Shown here one piece after another: positions 15,928 to 23,870 of a DNA stretch of 39,271 nt. The stretch spans positions 1 through 39,271 of the forward strand of contig CATJHO010000102.1 of assembly GCA_949740535.1 (NCBI GenBank), written 5' to 3'. The stretch is from an uncultured Lachnospiraceae bacterium. GTDB lineage: Bacteria; Bacillota; Clostridia; Lachnospirales; Lachnospiraceae. Position 1 is the first letter of the stretch. The number at the start of each line of letters is the position of its first letter. The notes beneath the pieces are model-generated. The model was not told the DNA's origin. It saw nothing but the letters and a program-made list of their open reading frames with translations, and made no database searches. The position numbers and the translations under genes are program-made.

Positions 15928-16602
15928 ATGGAAAATAAAGTTAAGCTGGGAAATCGGATGGTCCGGGGTGTGATTTTTGATATGGATGGTCTGATGTTTG
16001 ATACGGAGCGGATCTATATCAGGGCTGAGGAGATGACGGGAGCGGAATTTGGTATTGACATCCATGCACTGCCAGATCTGATGGGAGTCAGTGAGCACGA
16101 GGGAGAGGGTATTTATAAAAAATGTTTTGGAGAGCATTTTGATTACGGAAAATACCGTGCAAGAAAGGTAGAGATACTGGGAGAGGATATCGAGACCAAC
16201 GGCCTTCAGAAGAAGCCGGGGCTTGACGAGATTCTTGCGTTTCTTCGGGAGCAGGGGATTCCCATAGCCCTTGCCACTGCCTCAGACAGGACGCTTGCCG
16301 GGGATTATTTAAAGAGAGCAGATGTGGCTGAATATTTTCAGGCCGTTGTGTGCGGGGATATGGTGGAGAAGGGAAAACCGGATCCGGAAATCTTCTTAAA
16401 AGCTGCAGAGCTTCTGGGGACAAAGCCGCAGGAGACCCTGGTTCTGGAGGACAGTTACAACGGAATCCGGGCGGCCCACCGGGGCGGTTTTATCGGATGT
16501 ATGGTGCCGGATACCCAGGAGCCTACAAAAGAGATGCAAAAGATTGCGTTCCGGGTGTTTGAATCTCTGTTTGATGTGGTTCGCTGCATGGAGAAGAGCT
16601 GA
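15928..16602 (+). CDS. HAD-superfamily hydrolase, beta-phosphoglucomutase-like
   Basis: 224 residues. The catalytic motif I, VIFDMDGLMFDTE, sits near residues 14-26 with both nucleophile and acid/base aspartates. Motif II is ATASDR near 113, motif III is the KGKPDPEIF lysine near 152, and motif IV is VLEDSYNGIRAA near 174. The helical cap between motifs I and II is the C1 type of beta-phosphoglucomutase and phosphoglycolate phosphatase-like enzymes, so it probably hydrolyses or transfers phosphate on a small sugar phosphate; the substrate cannot be read from sequence. ATG 15928 follows GGGAGG. It appears to be monocistronic. Confidence 0.92.
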   Translation: MENKVKLGNRMVRGVIFDMDGLMFDTERIYIRAEEMTGAEFGIDIHALPDLMGVSEHEGEGIYKKCFGEHFDYGKYRARKVEILGEDIETNGLQKKPGLDEILAFLREQGIPIALATASDRTLAGDYLKRADVAEYFQAVVCGDMVEKGKPDPEIFLKAAELLGTKPQETLVLEDSYNGIRAAHRGGFIGCMVPDTQEPTKEMQKIAFRVFESLFDVVRCMEKS

Positions 16603-16628
16603 TTGGAGCAGTATTGTGTTAAACTGGT

Positions 16629-16748
16629 ATGAAAAAGCTCTTTACTATGTATTGCCGTCTCTGGCCGGATCCGGATTCTGCCGCCATGGCTGGAAATATC
16701 CGTAAATGCCGTGAAGCGCTGTTTAAAAGATTCACAGGAGAATTGTAG
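16629..16748 (+). CDS. Doubtful 39-residue open frame
   Basis: An ATG at 16629 opens a frame to TAG 16746-16748. The peptide begins MKKLFTMYCRLWPDPD and is basic at the C-terminus. There is no ribosome binding site in front of it, and the gap is only 164 bp, so it may be chance. I list it because it fills most of an otherwise empty gap and ends just before the next ribosome binding site. Confidence 0.15.
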   Translation: MKKLFTMYCRLWPDPDSAAMAGNIRKCREALFKRFTGEL

Positions 16749-16766
16749 ACGTAAGGAGGAAAAGCC

Positions 16767-18428
16767 ATGTACAAATGTCCCAACTGTGCCGGAAATTTAA
16801 AGTTTGACATTGCCCGGCAGCAGCTATACTGCGAATACTGCAGTACCCAGATGGATCCTTACCAATATACGACGGAAAAGGACGCGGAGGAAGGGGAGTC
16901 ACCGTCGGGAGAGTATGAGGTAACGGTGTTCCGGTGTCCCCAGTGCGGCAGTGAGATACTCAGCGAGGATACCACGGCGGCGACTTTCTGCAGCTTCTGC
17001 GGCGCGTCTGCCATTCTGGACAGCCGTGTCAGCAGGGAGCGGCGTCCGGGAATCATTCTGCCCTTTACCAAAACAAAGGAGGACTGCCGGGCAGCTTATG
17101 GAAAGCTTCTGCGCCGGGCTCTTTTTGCGCCCAGGGAGCTGAAGGATGAGGCTCTGATCGAAAAGTTCCGGGGGATTTACATGCCCTATTGGGTATACTC
17201 CTTTGAGAAAAAGGATCGGGTGGTGTTTCCGGGCAGAAAAACACATCGCAGCGGTGATTACCGGATCACAGAGCATTATCAGCTGGACTGTGAGGTAGAG
17301 GAGGAATACAGGGGGCTGGCCTATGACGCGTCTTCTGCCTTTTCAGACAGCTTAAGCAGCGCCATAGGTCCCTTTGATCTGAAGAAGGGGAAAGCCTTTA
17401 CGCCGTCCTTTTTGAGCGGTTTTTATGCGGATACCAGCGATGTGGCTTCGGACGTCTATCTTTCCGATGCGGCAGATCTGGTGGTTCAGGATGCTGCAAA
17501 GAGCCTGGCGGCGGATCCGGTATGCCGGCAGCATGGGGCAGGGCTGGGAGAGACCCGGTATGCCTTTGAAAGCGCACTGCGTCCCTATGAAAGCGCTTCG
17601 GAGCTGGCCATGCTTCCGGTCTGGTTTTTGTCCTATCGAAACGGCGAACGGGTCAGCTATGCGGTGGTAAACGGCCAGACCGGAAAAGCGGCGGCCGACC
17701 TTCCGATAGACGTAAAACGGTATCTTGCGGGTTCGCTGATTCTGGCAGTGCCGTTATTCTTTCTGTTAAATCTGTTTCTGACCATTACGCCAAAGAGGAT
17801 TCTCCTGGCAGCCATCCTGCTGGCCGCCTTAAGCATGATGATTTCCAACGGACAGATCAATCATATTCTGGCCAGGGAATCGGGAGAGGATGATAAGGGG
17901 CTTGGTTCCTTAAGACAGAACTTTACGGAGGCAGCCACGCCGTGTGACCGGGTTAAAGGAACGGACTGGCGGCGGTTCTTTAATAATCCGTTCAAAAAGA
18001 TTCTTTTGGTTGTGCTTATCTTTTACGTAACCGCAGTGCCGATTATTTTTTTCGGAACCCTGCTGGAGGATGTAACGGGAATCGAGATGACTGCTTTCAT
18101 AGAGATTGCAGTCAATCTGGTGGTATTTACCAGCATCAGCCGCATTTTCCGGGGAGGAGGGAACCGGCGGACTTCAGAGAAAAAGCTTCTGGGAGGCGGT
18201 CATTTCAAGGAGAAATGGCCTGTTCTGGGAAAGCCTCTTGGGGGGATTGCATCTGCCATTGTGATTGTGCTTGCGGATCCGGTTTCCGACTGGCTTTATT
18301 ACATAGGAGCTTTTGTCTGTATGGGGATGGTATTGTGGTCGATTGTGGATATCATAAGACAGCACAACCGCCTGACCATGCGGAAGCTGCCGCAGCTGAA
18401 CCGGCGGGGAGGTGGCGGGAATGGGTAA
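16767..18428 (+). CDS. Zinc-ribbon membrane protein (TFIIB-type zinc ribbon)
   Basis: 553 residues. The N-terminus has two zinc ribbons, CPNC...CEYC (residues 4-26) and CPQC...CSFC (about 53-76). A soluble middle of about 230 residues is followed by a hydrophobic C-terminal half with about five membrane segments, the first pair near residues 325-365 and others near 415-440, 445-465 and 490-530. It ends with a basic Arg/Gly tail. Such proteins are often annotated only as zinc-ribbon containing and occur next to TPM-domain genes, as here. The role is unknown; the cytosolic zinc ribbons suggest a regulatory or assembly function. ATG 16767 follows AAGGAGG. It overlaps the next gene by 8 bp. Confidence 0.82.
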   Translation: MYKCPNCAGNLKFDIARQQLYCEYCSTQMDPYQYTTEKDAEEGESPSGEYEVTVFRCPQCGSEILSEDTTAATFCSFCGASAILDSRVSRERRPGIILPFTKTKEDCRAAYGKLLRRALFAPRELKDEALIEKFRGIYMPYWVYSFEKKDRVVFPGRKTHRSGDYRITEHYQLDCEVEEEYRGLAYDASSAFSDSLSSAIGPFDLKKGKAFTPSFLSGFYADTSDVASDVYLSDAADLVVQDAAKSLAADPVCRQHGAGLGETRYAFESALRPYESASELAMLPVWFLSYRNGERVSYAVVNGQTGKAAADLPIDVKRYLAGSLILAVPLFFLLNLFLTITPKRILLAAILLAALSMMISNGQINHILARESGEDDKGLGSLRQNFTEAATPCDRVKGTDWRRFFNNPFKKILLVVLIFYVTAVPIIFFGTLLEDVTGIEMTAFIEIAVNLVVFTSISRIFRGGGNRRTSEKKLLGGGHFKEKWPVLGKPLGGIASAIVIVLADPVSDWLYYIGAFVCMGMVLWSIVDIIRQHNRLTMRKLPQLNRRGGGGNG

Positions 18429-19260
18429 AACGGTCTTACAGAAGAGGACAGGGAGGCATATCCGGGCCTGCTGGATTTTGCTGGGCGTGTTCCTGTTCTT
18501 CATAGGTGCAGCAGGCATAGAACTGCCTCCATGCCATGGGCAGGAGCCGGCAGAGGAAATAGAACTGGAAGGAACGGTAGAGTACCAAAACCCGGATACT
18601 GGCTATCGGGTACTGATCGAAGATTGGGCGGGGCTGCTTACCGGGGAAACGCGTCTTAAGCTTCTGGAAGAGATGAAAGCGGTCACAGCCTATGGAAATG
18701 CGGCTTTTGTTTCCGTAGGAGCGAACAGTGCTTCCACCGAAAGCTTTGCCAGAACTTATTATATGGGCCGGTTCGGCACAGACAGCGGAACGGTATTTGT
18801 GGTTGACATGGATAACCGCAATATCTGGATTCACAGTGATGGCGGGGTGTATAAAGCAGTAACGAAAGCATACGCGGAGACGGTGACGGACAATGTATAC
18901 CCGTATGCTTCCAGGGGGGACTATTACGGCTGTGCCAGAGCAGCTTTTGAGCAGATTACGGCGCTGCTTGAGGGGGAGCGGATTGCCCAGCCTATGAAAT
19001 ATATCAGCAATGGTCTGCTGGCTTTGACTCTTGCATTTTTGATTAATTTTGGACTGGTGATTGGTTTTACCAGACTGCCAGAGCCAGGAGCAGCAGCTGT
19101 GATGGCAGGCATTCACCGGAAATTCGCTTATACAGGGCTGAAAGCGGTACATACCCACCAGACAAGGGTTTACGATCCGGTCTCCAGAGGAAGCGGCGGA
19201 AGCGGTGGAGGAAGAAGTGGTGGAGGAAGAAGCGGAGGCGGAGGCGGGCACAGATTTTAA
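18421..19260 (+). CDS. TPM-domain membrane protein with Gly-rich tail
   Basis: 279 residues from ATG 18421. The N-terminal basic segment and hydrophobic stretch (about 13-30) look like a signal anchor. A TPM domain (TLP18.3/Psb32/MOLO-1 family) follows at about 55-190, with VLIEDWAGLLTGE, SVGANSAS and FVVDMDNRNIWIHSDG visible. A second membrane helix is near 205-225, and the C-terminus is a Gly/Ser/Arg-rich repeat ending GGGHRF, a common ending for this family. An earlier GTG at 18412 is possible, but GGGGAGG is better spaced for ATG 18421. It is translationally coupled to the zinc-ribbon gene upstream, and the two probably act in one membrane complex. Confidence 0.85.
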   Translation: MGKTVLQKRTGRHIRACWILLGVFLFFIGAAGIELPPCHGQEPAEEIELEGTVEYQNPDTGYRVLIEDWAGLLTGETRLKLLEEMKAVTAYGNAAFVSVGANSASTESFARTYYMGRFGTDSGTVFVVDMDNRNIWIHSDGGVYKAVTKAYAETVTDNVYPYASRGDYYGCARAAFEQITALLEGERIAQPMKYISNGLLALTLAFLINFGLVIGFTRLPEPGAAAVMAGIHRKFAYTGLKAVHTHQTRVYDPVSRGSGGSGGGRSGGGRSGGGGGHRF

Positions 19261-19275
19261 ATCTAATAGTTCAGC

Positions 19276-19407
19276 CAGTGGGAAATGTATGGATGAAAAT
19301 CGTGCCTGCACGAATTTTCGTCCATCGTTTCCCGCTGAGGGAGCGCCCGTTTATGAGCAAAAAGGAGTTGCAGCCGCAACAAAGGAGTGCCGTAAGGCAC
19401 GGTTTTT
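19276..19407. repeat. Multi-hairpin element (three hairpins in a row)
   Basis: The first hairpin spans 19276-19337: its arms pair through CAGTGGGAAA/TTTCCCGCTG, then ATGGATGAAAA/TTTTCGTCCAT, then CGTG/CACG, with two small defects. A second hairpin is GTTGC-AGCC-GCAAC (19367-19380). A third is GTGCC-GTAA-GGCAC (19387-19400), followed by GGTTTTT. The length and near-perfect first stem suggest a dispersed palindromic repeat or a structured RNA rather than a simple terminator. Confidence 0.6.
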
Positions 19408-19475
19408 GCGAATGACGCGGGCTGAACGGACTGCAGATTTTCATTATAAACTTTATAACAGGGCTGATTTGGCGG

Positions 19476-19517
19476 CCGGCAGGTTTGTAAGGAAGAATTA
19501 CAAATCTGCCGGTTTTT
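19476..19517 (+). terminator. Intrinsic terminator upstream of spoIIIAA
   Basis: CCGGCAGGTTTGTAA (19476-19490) pairs with TTACAAATCTGCCGG (19498-19512), 15 bp with one G-U, followed by TTTTT. It closes the transcript coming from the zinc-ribbon/TPM pair and isolates the sporulation operon. Confidence 0.92.
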
Positions 19518-19569
19518 CAGGATAGGGAATTTACATATTTTAATGTTAGTCTTTTTTCCGGCCTGTCCT

Positions 19570-19577
19570 CATATACT
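19570..19577 (+). promoter_or_regulatory. Possible sigma-E -10 box for the spoIIIA operon
   Basis: CATATACT lies 19 bases before the spoIIIAA start, close to the sigma-E -10 consensus CATACANT. The matching -35 is weak. In Bacillus the spoIIIA operon is transcribed by sigma-E in the mother cell, which makes the site plausible, but the sequence support is modest. Confidence 0.3.
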
Positions 19578-19595
19578 TTCCTAAGAGGTGAGGAC

Positions 19596-20540
19596 ATGAA
19601 GGACAGGGATGACATCTTACATATCTTTTCCCGCCGTATCCGTGGAGTTCTCGAACAGGCGGATTTGGACTTTGAGGAGCTTCAGGAGATACGTCTTCGG
19701 GCGGAGAAGCCGCTTTTTGTACGTCTGCGGGGAGAGGAGTATCTGCTTTCGGAGCAGGGAGACAGAGAAACGGATCCTGAGAAGGCCTGGAAGGTGCCTG
19801 TAAGAGAGATTCGGGAGACCATGGAGTTTGTGGGAAAATATTCGCTCTATGCCTATGAGGACGAGCTGAGGCAGGGATATCTGACTCTTCAGGGAGGACA
19901 CCGGCTGGGCGTGTCGGGAAAAGTGGTTCTGGAAGGGGACAAGGTAAAGCATATACGCTATATTTCCTGCCTGAATCTGCGTCTGTCCCATGAAGTGATC
20001 GGCTGTGGGGATTCGGTTCTGCCGTTTCTCTGGGGCGGGACGGGACTCTGCCATACCCTGATTATCTCACCCCCCAGATGTGGAAAGACGACTCTGCTGC
20101 GGGATCTTATCCGGCAGATTTCCAATGGAGATCTGGGACATCCTGGCCATACGGTAGGGGTGGTGGATGAGCGCTCGGAGATCTGCGGCTGTTATCAGGG
20201 AATTCCGGCCAATGACGTAGGAATCCGTACGGATGTGATGGATGCCTGTCCCAAGGCGGAGGGCATGATGATGATGGTGCGTTCCATGTCGCCGCAGGTT
20301 CTGGCGGTGGACGAGATTGGAGGAGAAACCGACATCCGGGCGCTGGAAACAGCTCTTTTCTGCGGCTGCCGCCTTCTGGTTACGGTCCATGGCAGCTCCT
20401 TAGAGGACATCCGTTCCAAGCCGCTGCTTCGGCGTCTGGTGGAGGAGCAGATGTTTGAACGCTATGTGATTTTATATAATGGAAGCCGGACGGGAATGAT
20501 CCGGCAGATTCTGGATGAAGGGGGGAAGATTTTATGTTAA
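19596..20540 (+). CDS. spoIIIAA: Stage III sporulation protein AA, ATPase
   Basis: 314 residues. It resembles secretion-type ATPases: a Walker A motif, SPPRCGKTTLL, near 158-168, and a Walker B-like VLAVDEIG near 235. The N-terminal domain contains VGKYSLYAYEDEL and the QGGHRLGVSGK segment typical of SpoIIIAA. It powers or assembles the SpoIIIA-SpoIIQ channel that joins mother cell and forespore after engulfment. ATG 19596 is preceded by GAGGTGAGG. It is the first of eight genes in the standard order AA-AH and overlaps spoIIIAB by 7 bp. Confidence 0.97.
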   Translation: MKDRDDILHIFSRRIRGVLEQADLDFEELQEIRLRAEKPLFVRLRGEEYLLSEQGDRETDPEKAWKVPVREIRETMEFVGKYSLYAYEDELRQGYLTLQGGHRLGVSGKVVLEGDKVKHIRYISCLNLRLSHEVIGCGDSVLPFLWGGTGLCHTLIISPPRCGKTTLLRDLIRQISNGDLGHPGHTVGVVDERSEICGCYQGIPANDVGIRTDVMDACPKAEGMMMMVRSMSPQVLAVDEIGGETDIRALETALFCGCRLLVTVHGSSLEDIRSKPLLRRLVEEQMFERYVILYNGSRTGMIRQILDEGGKILC

Positions 20541-21052
20541 AGGGATTTGGCGCGCTGCTGATTATGGCTTCTGCCGCAGGAATCGGCGCCAGCTTCAGCA
20601 GAGATTTAAAGGGGCGCTGTATGGAGCTTCGGCTGTTGAAGCAGATGATTTATATGCTGAGGGGGGAGATTAAGTACACGAAAACCCCTCTGCCGGAAGC
20701 ATTTACCAGCATTGCGGCCCGTATGAAGGAGCCTTTTGGAAGCTTTCTGGAGCAGACGGCCAGGGAGATGGAGAGCCAGAAGGAAGGAAATTTCGGGGAT
20801 CTGTGGAAGGCCCAGATCAAGGCCTGGCTGTCGGGCACCTGTCTGAAAAAGGAGGATAAGGAGCAGCTGGGAAGCTTGGGTGAGGTGCTGGGATATCTGG
20901 ATCTGGAGATGCAGCTTTCTTCTCTGGATCTTTATCTGGAGCAATTGGAAATCTGCATCCGGGAGGCCCAGGAGACGGCTTCCACAAAACAAAAACTGTA
21001 TCAGAGTCTGGGAGTGGCCGGAGGTATTTTCCTGGTCATTCTGCTGGTGTAA
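20534..21052 (+). CDS. spoIIIAB: Stage III sporulation protein AB
   Basis: 172 residues with an N-terminal hydrophobic segment (about 2-18) and a C-terminal one (about 160-172). The helical domain between them contains LLKQMIYMLRGEIKYTKTPL, the family's hallmark. It resembles GspF-like inner-membrane platform proteins of type II secretion. ATG 20534 overlaps the end of spoIIIAA. It probably anchors the SpoIIIAA ATPase at the mother-cell membrane. Confidence 0.95.
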   Translation: MLKGFGALLIMASAAGIGASFSRDLKGRCMELRLLKQMIYMLRGEIKYTKTPLPEAFTSIAARMKEPFGSFLEQTAREMESQKEGNFGDLWKAQIKAWLSGTCLKKEDKEQLGSLGEVLGYLDLEMQLSSLDLYLEQLEICIREAQETASTKQKLYQSLGVAGGIFLVILLV

Positions 21053-21065
21053 GCGGGAGGAAGAC

Positions 21066-21260
21066 ATGAGCGTCAATCTCATATTTAAAATTGCAGCTGT
21101 TGGGATTCTCGTCTCCGTGCTGAGCCAGATATTGAAACACAGCGGGCGGGAGGAGCAGGCGTTTCTGACCAGTCTGGCGGGGCTGGTGCTGGTGCTGTTT
21201 TGGATTCTGCCTTATATTTTTGATCTGTTTGATACGATGCAGCGGCTGTTCGCACTGTGA
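21066..21260 (+). CDS. spoIIIAC: Stage III sporulation protein AC
   Basis: 64 residues, the usual size, with two membrane helices (about 5-22 and 35-55) separated by LKHSGREEQAF. The ATG at 21066 follows GGGAGGAAG. A longer frame opens far upstream inside spoIIIAB, but this start matches the family length and the ribosome binding site. It is a small membrane subunit of the SpoIIIA channel. Confidence 0.95.
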   Translation: MSVNLIFKIAAVGILVSVLSQILKHSGREEQAFLTSLAGLVLVLFWILPYIFDLFDTMQRLFAL

Positions 21261-21301
21261 AGAGGCGCTGCCGCGCAGCGGCTGTAATAGGAGGTGTGTT
21301 T

Positions 21302-21685
21302 ATGCTACAGGCAGCCATGATAGGGATTGCCGGCGTTCTGCTGGCTCTTCAGATAAAGGCGGTGAAACCGGAATTTGCCGTTTATCTCAGCATTGCCACC
21401 AGTGTGTTTCTGCTCTTTCTGGCGGCCCAGCGTCTGGAAATTGTGGTGGAGAGCGTGAAGCTCATTCAAAATTCTATTTCCATCCACAGCTCCTATATAC
21501 AGGTGCTGTTGAAAATCATTGGCATTACCTATATTGCGGAATTTGCTTCCGATATCTGCCGGGATGCGGGATATGCTGCCATTGCCGGGCAGATTGGCGT
21601 ATTCAGCAAGCTGTCGATTCTGGCGGTCAGTATGCCCATTATTACGGCTCTGCTGGACACGATTCACGGATTTCTGGGCGGATGA
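21302..21685 (+). CDS. spoIIIAD: Stage III sporulation protein AD
   Basis: 127 residues with about four hydrophobic helices and the conserved VESVKLIQNSI and IGITYIAEFASDICRDAGY segments. ATG 21302 is preceded by a strong AGGAGGTG. The in-frame ATG at 21257 lies before the spoIIIAC stop and lacks a ribosome binding site. The stop codon overlaps the spoIIIAE start in an ATGA junction. It is a membrane subunit of the SpoIIIA complex. Confidence 0.96.
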   Translation: MLQAAMIGIAGVLLALQIKAVKPEFAVYLSIATSVFLLFLAAQRLEIVVESVKLIQNSISIHSSYIQVLLKIIGITYIAEFASDICRDAGYAAIAGQIGVFSKLSILAVSMPIITALLDTIHGFLGG

Positions 21686-22809
21686 GGGGGCGCAAGACAG
21701 GGACGGCATTCTTTCTGGGGATACTCTTGTGGTATTTCCTGATGCCGTTAGAGGTGCAGGCAGCGGATCTTTCTATGGTGGAGGAATTGGATTTTAATGA
21801 GATTCAGGAGTCGGTGGATGAGATTCTGGGAGGAGAGTTTCAGTTTAAGGATACTGTGCTGGAGCTGATTCGGGGAGAACAGCCTTTTACGCTGGAGGGC
21901 TTTATAACTGCAGTGATAGAACAGCTGCGGGATAACTGGAGGACGGAGAAGCATCTTCTGCTCTCGATTTTGTTGCTGGGCATTGCGGCAGCCCTGATGT
22001 CAAACTTTTCCAGTATTTTTCAGAATCAACAGATTGCAGAGGTGAGCTTTGAGATCACGTACCTTCTGTTGTTTTTGATTCTGCTGCAGATTTTTTCCGG
22101 GGCAGTGGAGATCACAAGGAATGTACTGGCTGGGCTTCAGGAATTTATGCAGGTGCTGGTTCCGGCTTTTTGTCTGGCGGTGACTATGGCTTCCGGCAGT
22201 ACCACAGCCCTGGTGTTCTATGAATTTCTGCTGGGGCTCATTTATCTGATTCAACAGCTGATTGAGAAGGGACTGCTGGTCCTTATCCAGGTCCATGTGA
22301 TTCTGGTGTTTGTGAATTATTTGACAAAGGATGAGTATCTGTCCCAGATGAAGGAGATGACGGCTAAGGTTACGGTGTGGATTTTGAAATCCACTCTGGC
22401 AGTGGTGATTGGTTTCAACACAATACAGGGGATTTTGAATCCGGCTTTGGATTCCCTGAAAACCGGCCTGTTTACCAGGGCGGCGGAAATGATTCCCGGA
22501 ATCGGCAATATTGCCGGTTCTGTGACAGATGTGATCTTAGGCTCCTCGGTTCTGATTAAAAACGGGATCGGTGTGGCAGCTCTGGTGGTGATTCTGCTGC
22601 TGTGCCTGACGCCTCTTATGAAACTGGGGGCCCTGGTTCTCATTCTGGAACTGGCGGCGGCCCTGATTCAGCCGGTGTCGGATAAGCGGATGACAGGCTG
22701 TGTGTCCGGCGTGGGAGAAGGGATCCGTCTGCTGTTCCGGACGGCCTTTACCACAGCGGTGCTGTTTATGCTGACTATTGTGGTTGTGACCGTGTCGGTA
22801 CGCAGCTGA
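21682..22809 (+). CDS. spoIIIAE: Stage III sporulation protein AE
   Basis: 375 residues from ATG 21682, which overlaps the spoIIIAD stop. An N-terminal signal-like segment ending in VQAADLSM suggests a cleavable signal peptide with cleavage after AQA-type residues. An acidic linker (about 30-75) is followed by about seven membrane helices. The frame stays open back to 21220, but the extension is only the shadow of spoIIIAD. It is the largest membrane component of the channel. Family length is near 380-400, so the protein is complete. Confidence 0.96.
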   Translation: MRGRKTGTAFFLGILLWYFLMPLEVQAADLSMVEELDFNEIQESVDEILGGEFQFKDTVLELIRGEQPFTLEGFITAVIEQLRDNWRTEKHLLLSILLLGIAAALMSNFSSIFQNQQIAEVSFEITYLLLFLILLQIFSGAVEITRNVLAGLQEFMQVLVPAFCLAVTMASGSTTALVFYEFLLGLIYLIQQLIEKGLLVLIQVHVILVFVNYLTKDEYLSQMKEMTAKVTVWILKSTLAVVIGFNTIQGILNPALDSLKTGLFTRAAEMIPGIGNIAGSVTDVILGSSVLIKNGIGVAALVVILLLCLTPLMKLGALVLILELAAALIQPVSDKRMTGCVSGVGEGIRLLFRTAFTTAVLFMLTIVVVTVSVRS

Positions 22810-22828
22810 GGGCTGCTGGCAGAGCTTT

Positions 22829-23308
22829 ATGGCCGGCACAAAAGACATGGACGGCTGGCAGAGACGAAAGCCGGAGGGAAGGGGAGGGACCTTGAAGGAG
22901 TTTTTGTTTGGATGGATCCGGGATATTGCATTTTATACCCTGCTGATGGTGGTGGTGCTGCATGTACTGCCGGAGAAGGGCCAGCGGAAGTATCTCCAGT
23001 TTTTTATGGGGGTGGTACTGATGATTCTGGTGATGTCGCCTTTTCTGTCTCTTCTGGGGCTGGATCGGAAGCTGGACTGGACCTATGCCAGGCAGACACG
23101 AGACCGGGAGCTTCAGGAGTTTCTGGAACGGCAGGAGGTCCTTGAGGAGGAGTACCAAAGATATGTGGAGGAAAAGCTTTACGAGGCCAGAGATGAGGCG
23201 GAGAGCCTAAAGGAAGAGCAGGAACAGGAGGAAGAGGTTCCTCAGGAAGGAGAAGCGGGTGGAATTCCTGAAATCCATATTGAAATCGGAAAACCAGAAG
23301 AAAATTAA
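22829..23308 (+). CDS. spoIIIAF: Stage III sporulation protein AF
   Basis: Up to 159 residues. Two membrane helices (about 32-48 and 57-76) lead into a highly charged Glu/Arg coiled-coil tail. The family normally begins near the segment FLFGWIRDIAFY, so the first 21 residues from ATG 22829 may not be made: TTG 22892 has GGGGAGGG just upstream and would give the canonical N-terminus. I keep the ATG coordinates but regard the start as open. The C-terminus overlaps spoIIIAG by 50 bp. Confidence 0.9.
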   Translation: MAGTKDMDGWQRRKPEGRGGTLKEFLFGWIRDIAFYTLLMVVVLHVLPEKGQRKYLQFFMGVVLMILVMSPFLSLLGLDRKLDWTYARQTRDRELQEFLERQEVLEEEYQRYVEEKLYEARDEAESLKEEQEQEEEVPQEGEAGGIPEIHIEIGKPEEN

Positions 23309-23870
23309 GATGCCCAAAAAGGATCAGCTGGTGATGCTCCTGCTTTTGGGTGTTCTGCTTCTGGTAATTGCCATTCCCTCAGAGCCAAAGAAAAAGAAAG
23401 AGGCAGAGACAGAACTGGCAGAGGAAACAGGGAATAAAGGGGAGAGAGAGGCTGTTTTGGCAGATTCCTATGAACGGCAGCAGGAGGAACGGCTGAAAGA
23501 GATTCTGGAGAAGGTGGAAGGGGTAGGCAGGGTAGAGGTTATGATTACGTTACAGTCTTCTTCAGAAAAGGTGGTGGAGAAGGATGCTCCTTCCCGAAGC
23601 CAGACCGTGGAGGAGGGGGATGCCCAGGGGGGAAGCCGCAGAACCCAGGAGGTGGAGCGGGAGGAAACCACGGTCTACCAGGAGGCAGAAGACGGAACAC
23701 GAACGCCCTATATTATACAGGAGCTTGAGCCTAAGGTGGAGGGGGTCATTGTGATTGCCCAGGGCGGGGGAAATGCAATGGTCAAACAGAATATTCTGGA
23801 GGCAGTTCAGGCATTATTTCCAGTGGAGGCACATAAAATAAAAATAATGAAGATGGAGGGTTCAAAGTGA
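23259..23870 (+). CDS. spoIIIAG: Stage III sporulation protein AG
   Basis: 203 residues, starting at GTG 23259, which has GGAAGGAG upstream and lies inside the end of spoIIIAF. A later ATG at 23310 has no good ribosome binding site. It has one N-terminal membrane helix (about 24-40), a charged linker, and a ring-building domain containing ILEKVEGVGRVEVMITL and VEGVIVIAQGG. SpoIIIAG forms a large membrane ring of the channel in Bacillus. Its end overlaps spoIIIAH. Confidence 0.95.
   Translation: MEFLKSILKSENQKKIKMPKKDQLVMLLLLGVLLLVIAIPSEPKKKKEAETELAEETGNKGEREAVLADSYERQQEERLKEILEKVEGVGRVEVMITLQSSSEKVVEKDAPSRSQTVEEGDAQGGSRRTQEVEREETTVYQEAEDGTRTPYIIQELEPKVEGVIVIAQGGGNAMVKQNILEAVQALFPVEAHKIKIMKMEGSK

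Larger units (their letters stand above)
19261..19595 (+). other. Noncoding region between the TPM gene and spoIIIAA
   Basis: 335 bp with no credible gene. It contains a three-hairpin element (19276-19407), a strong terminator (19476-19517) and the upstream region of spoIIIAA with a sigma-E-like -10 box. A 20-codon ATG frame near 19353 lies inside the hairpin element and is not a convincing gene. Confidence 0.6.

Noticed and set aside
19353-19415. A 20-codon gene (MSKKELQ...) in the hairpin element
   Set aside because: It lies across two hairpins, ends quickly and has no good ribosome binding site; the hairpins explain the sequence better.
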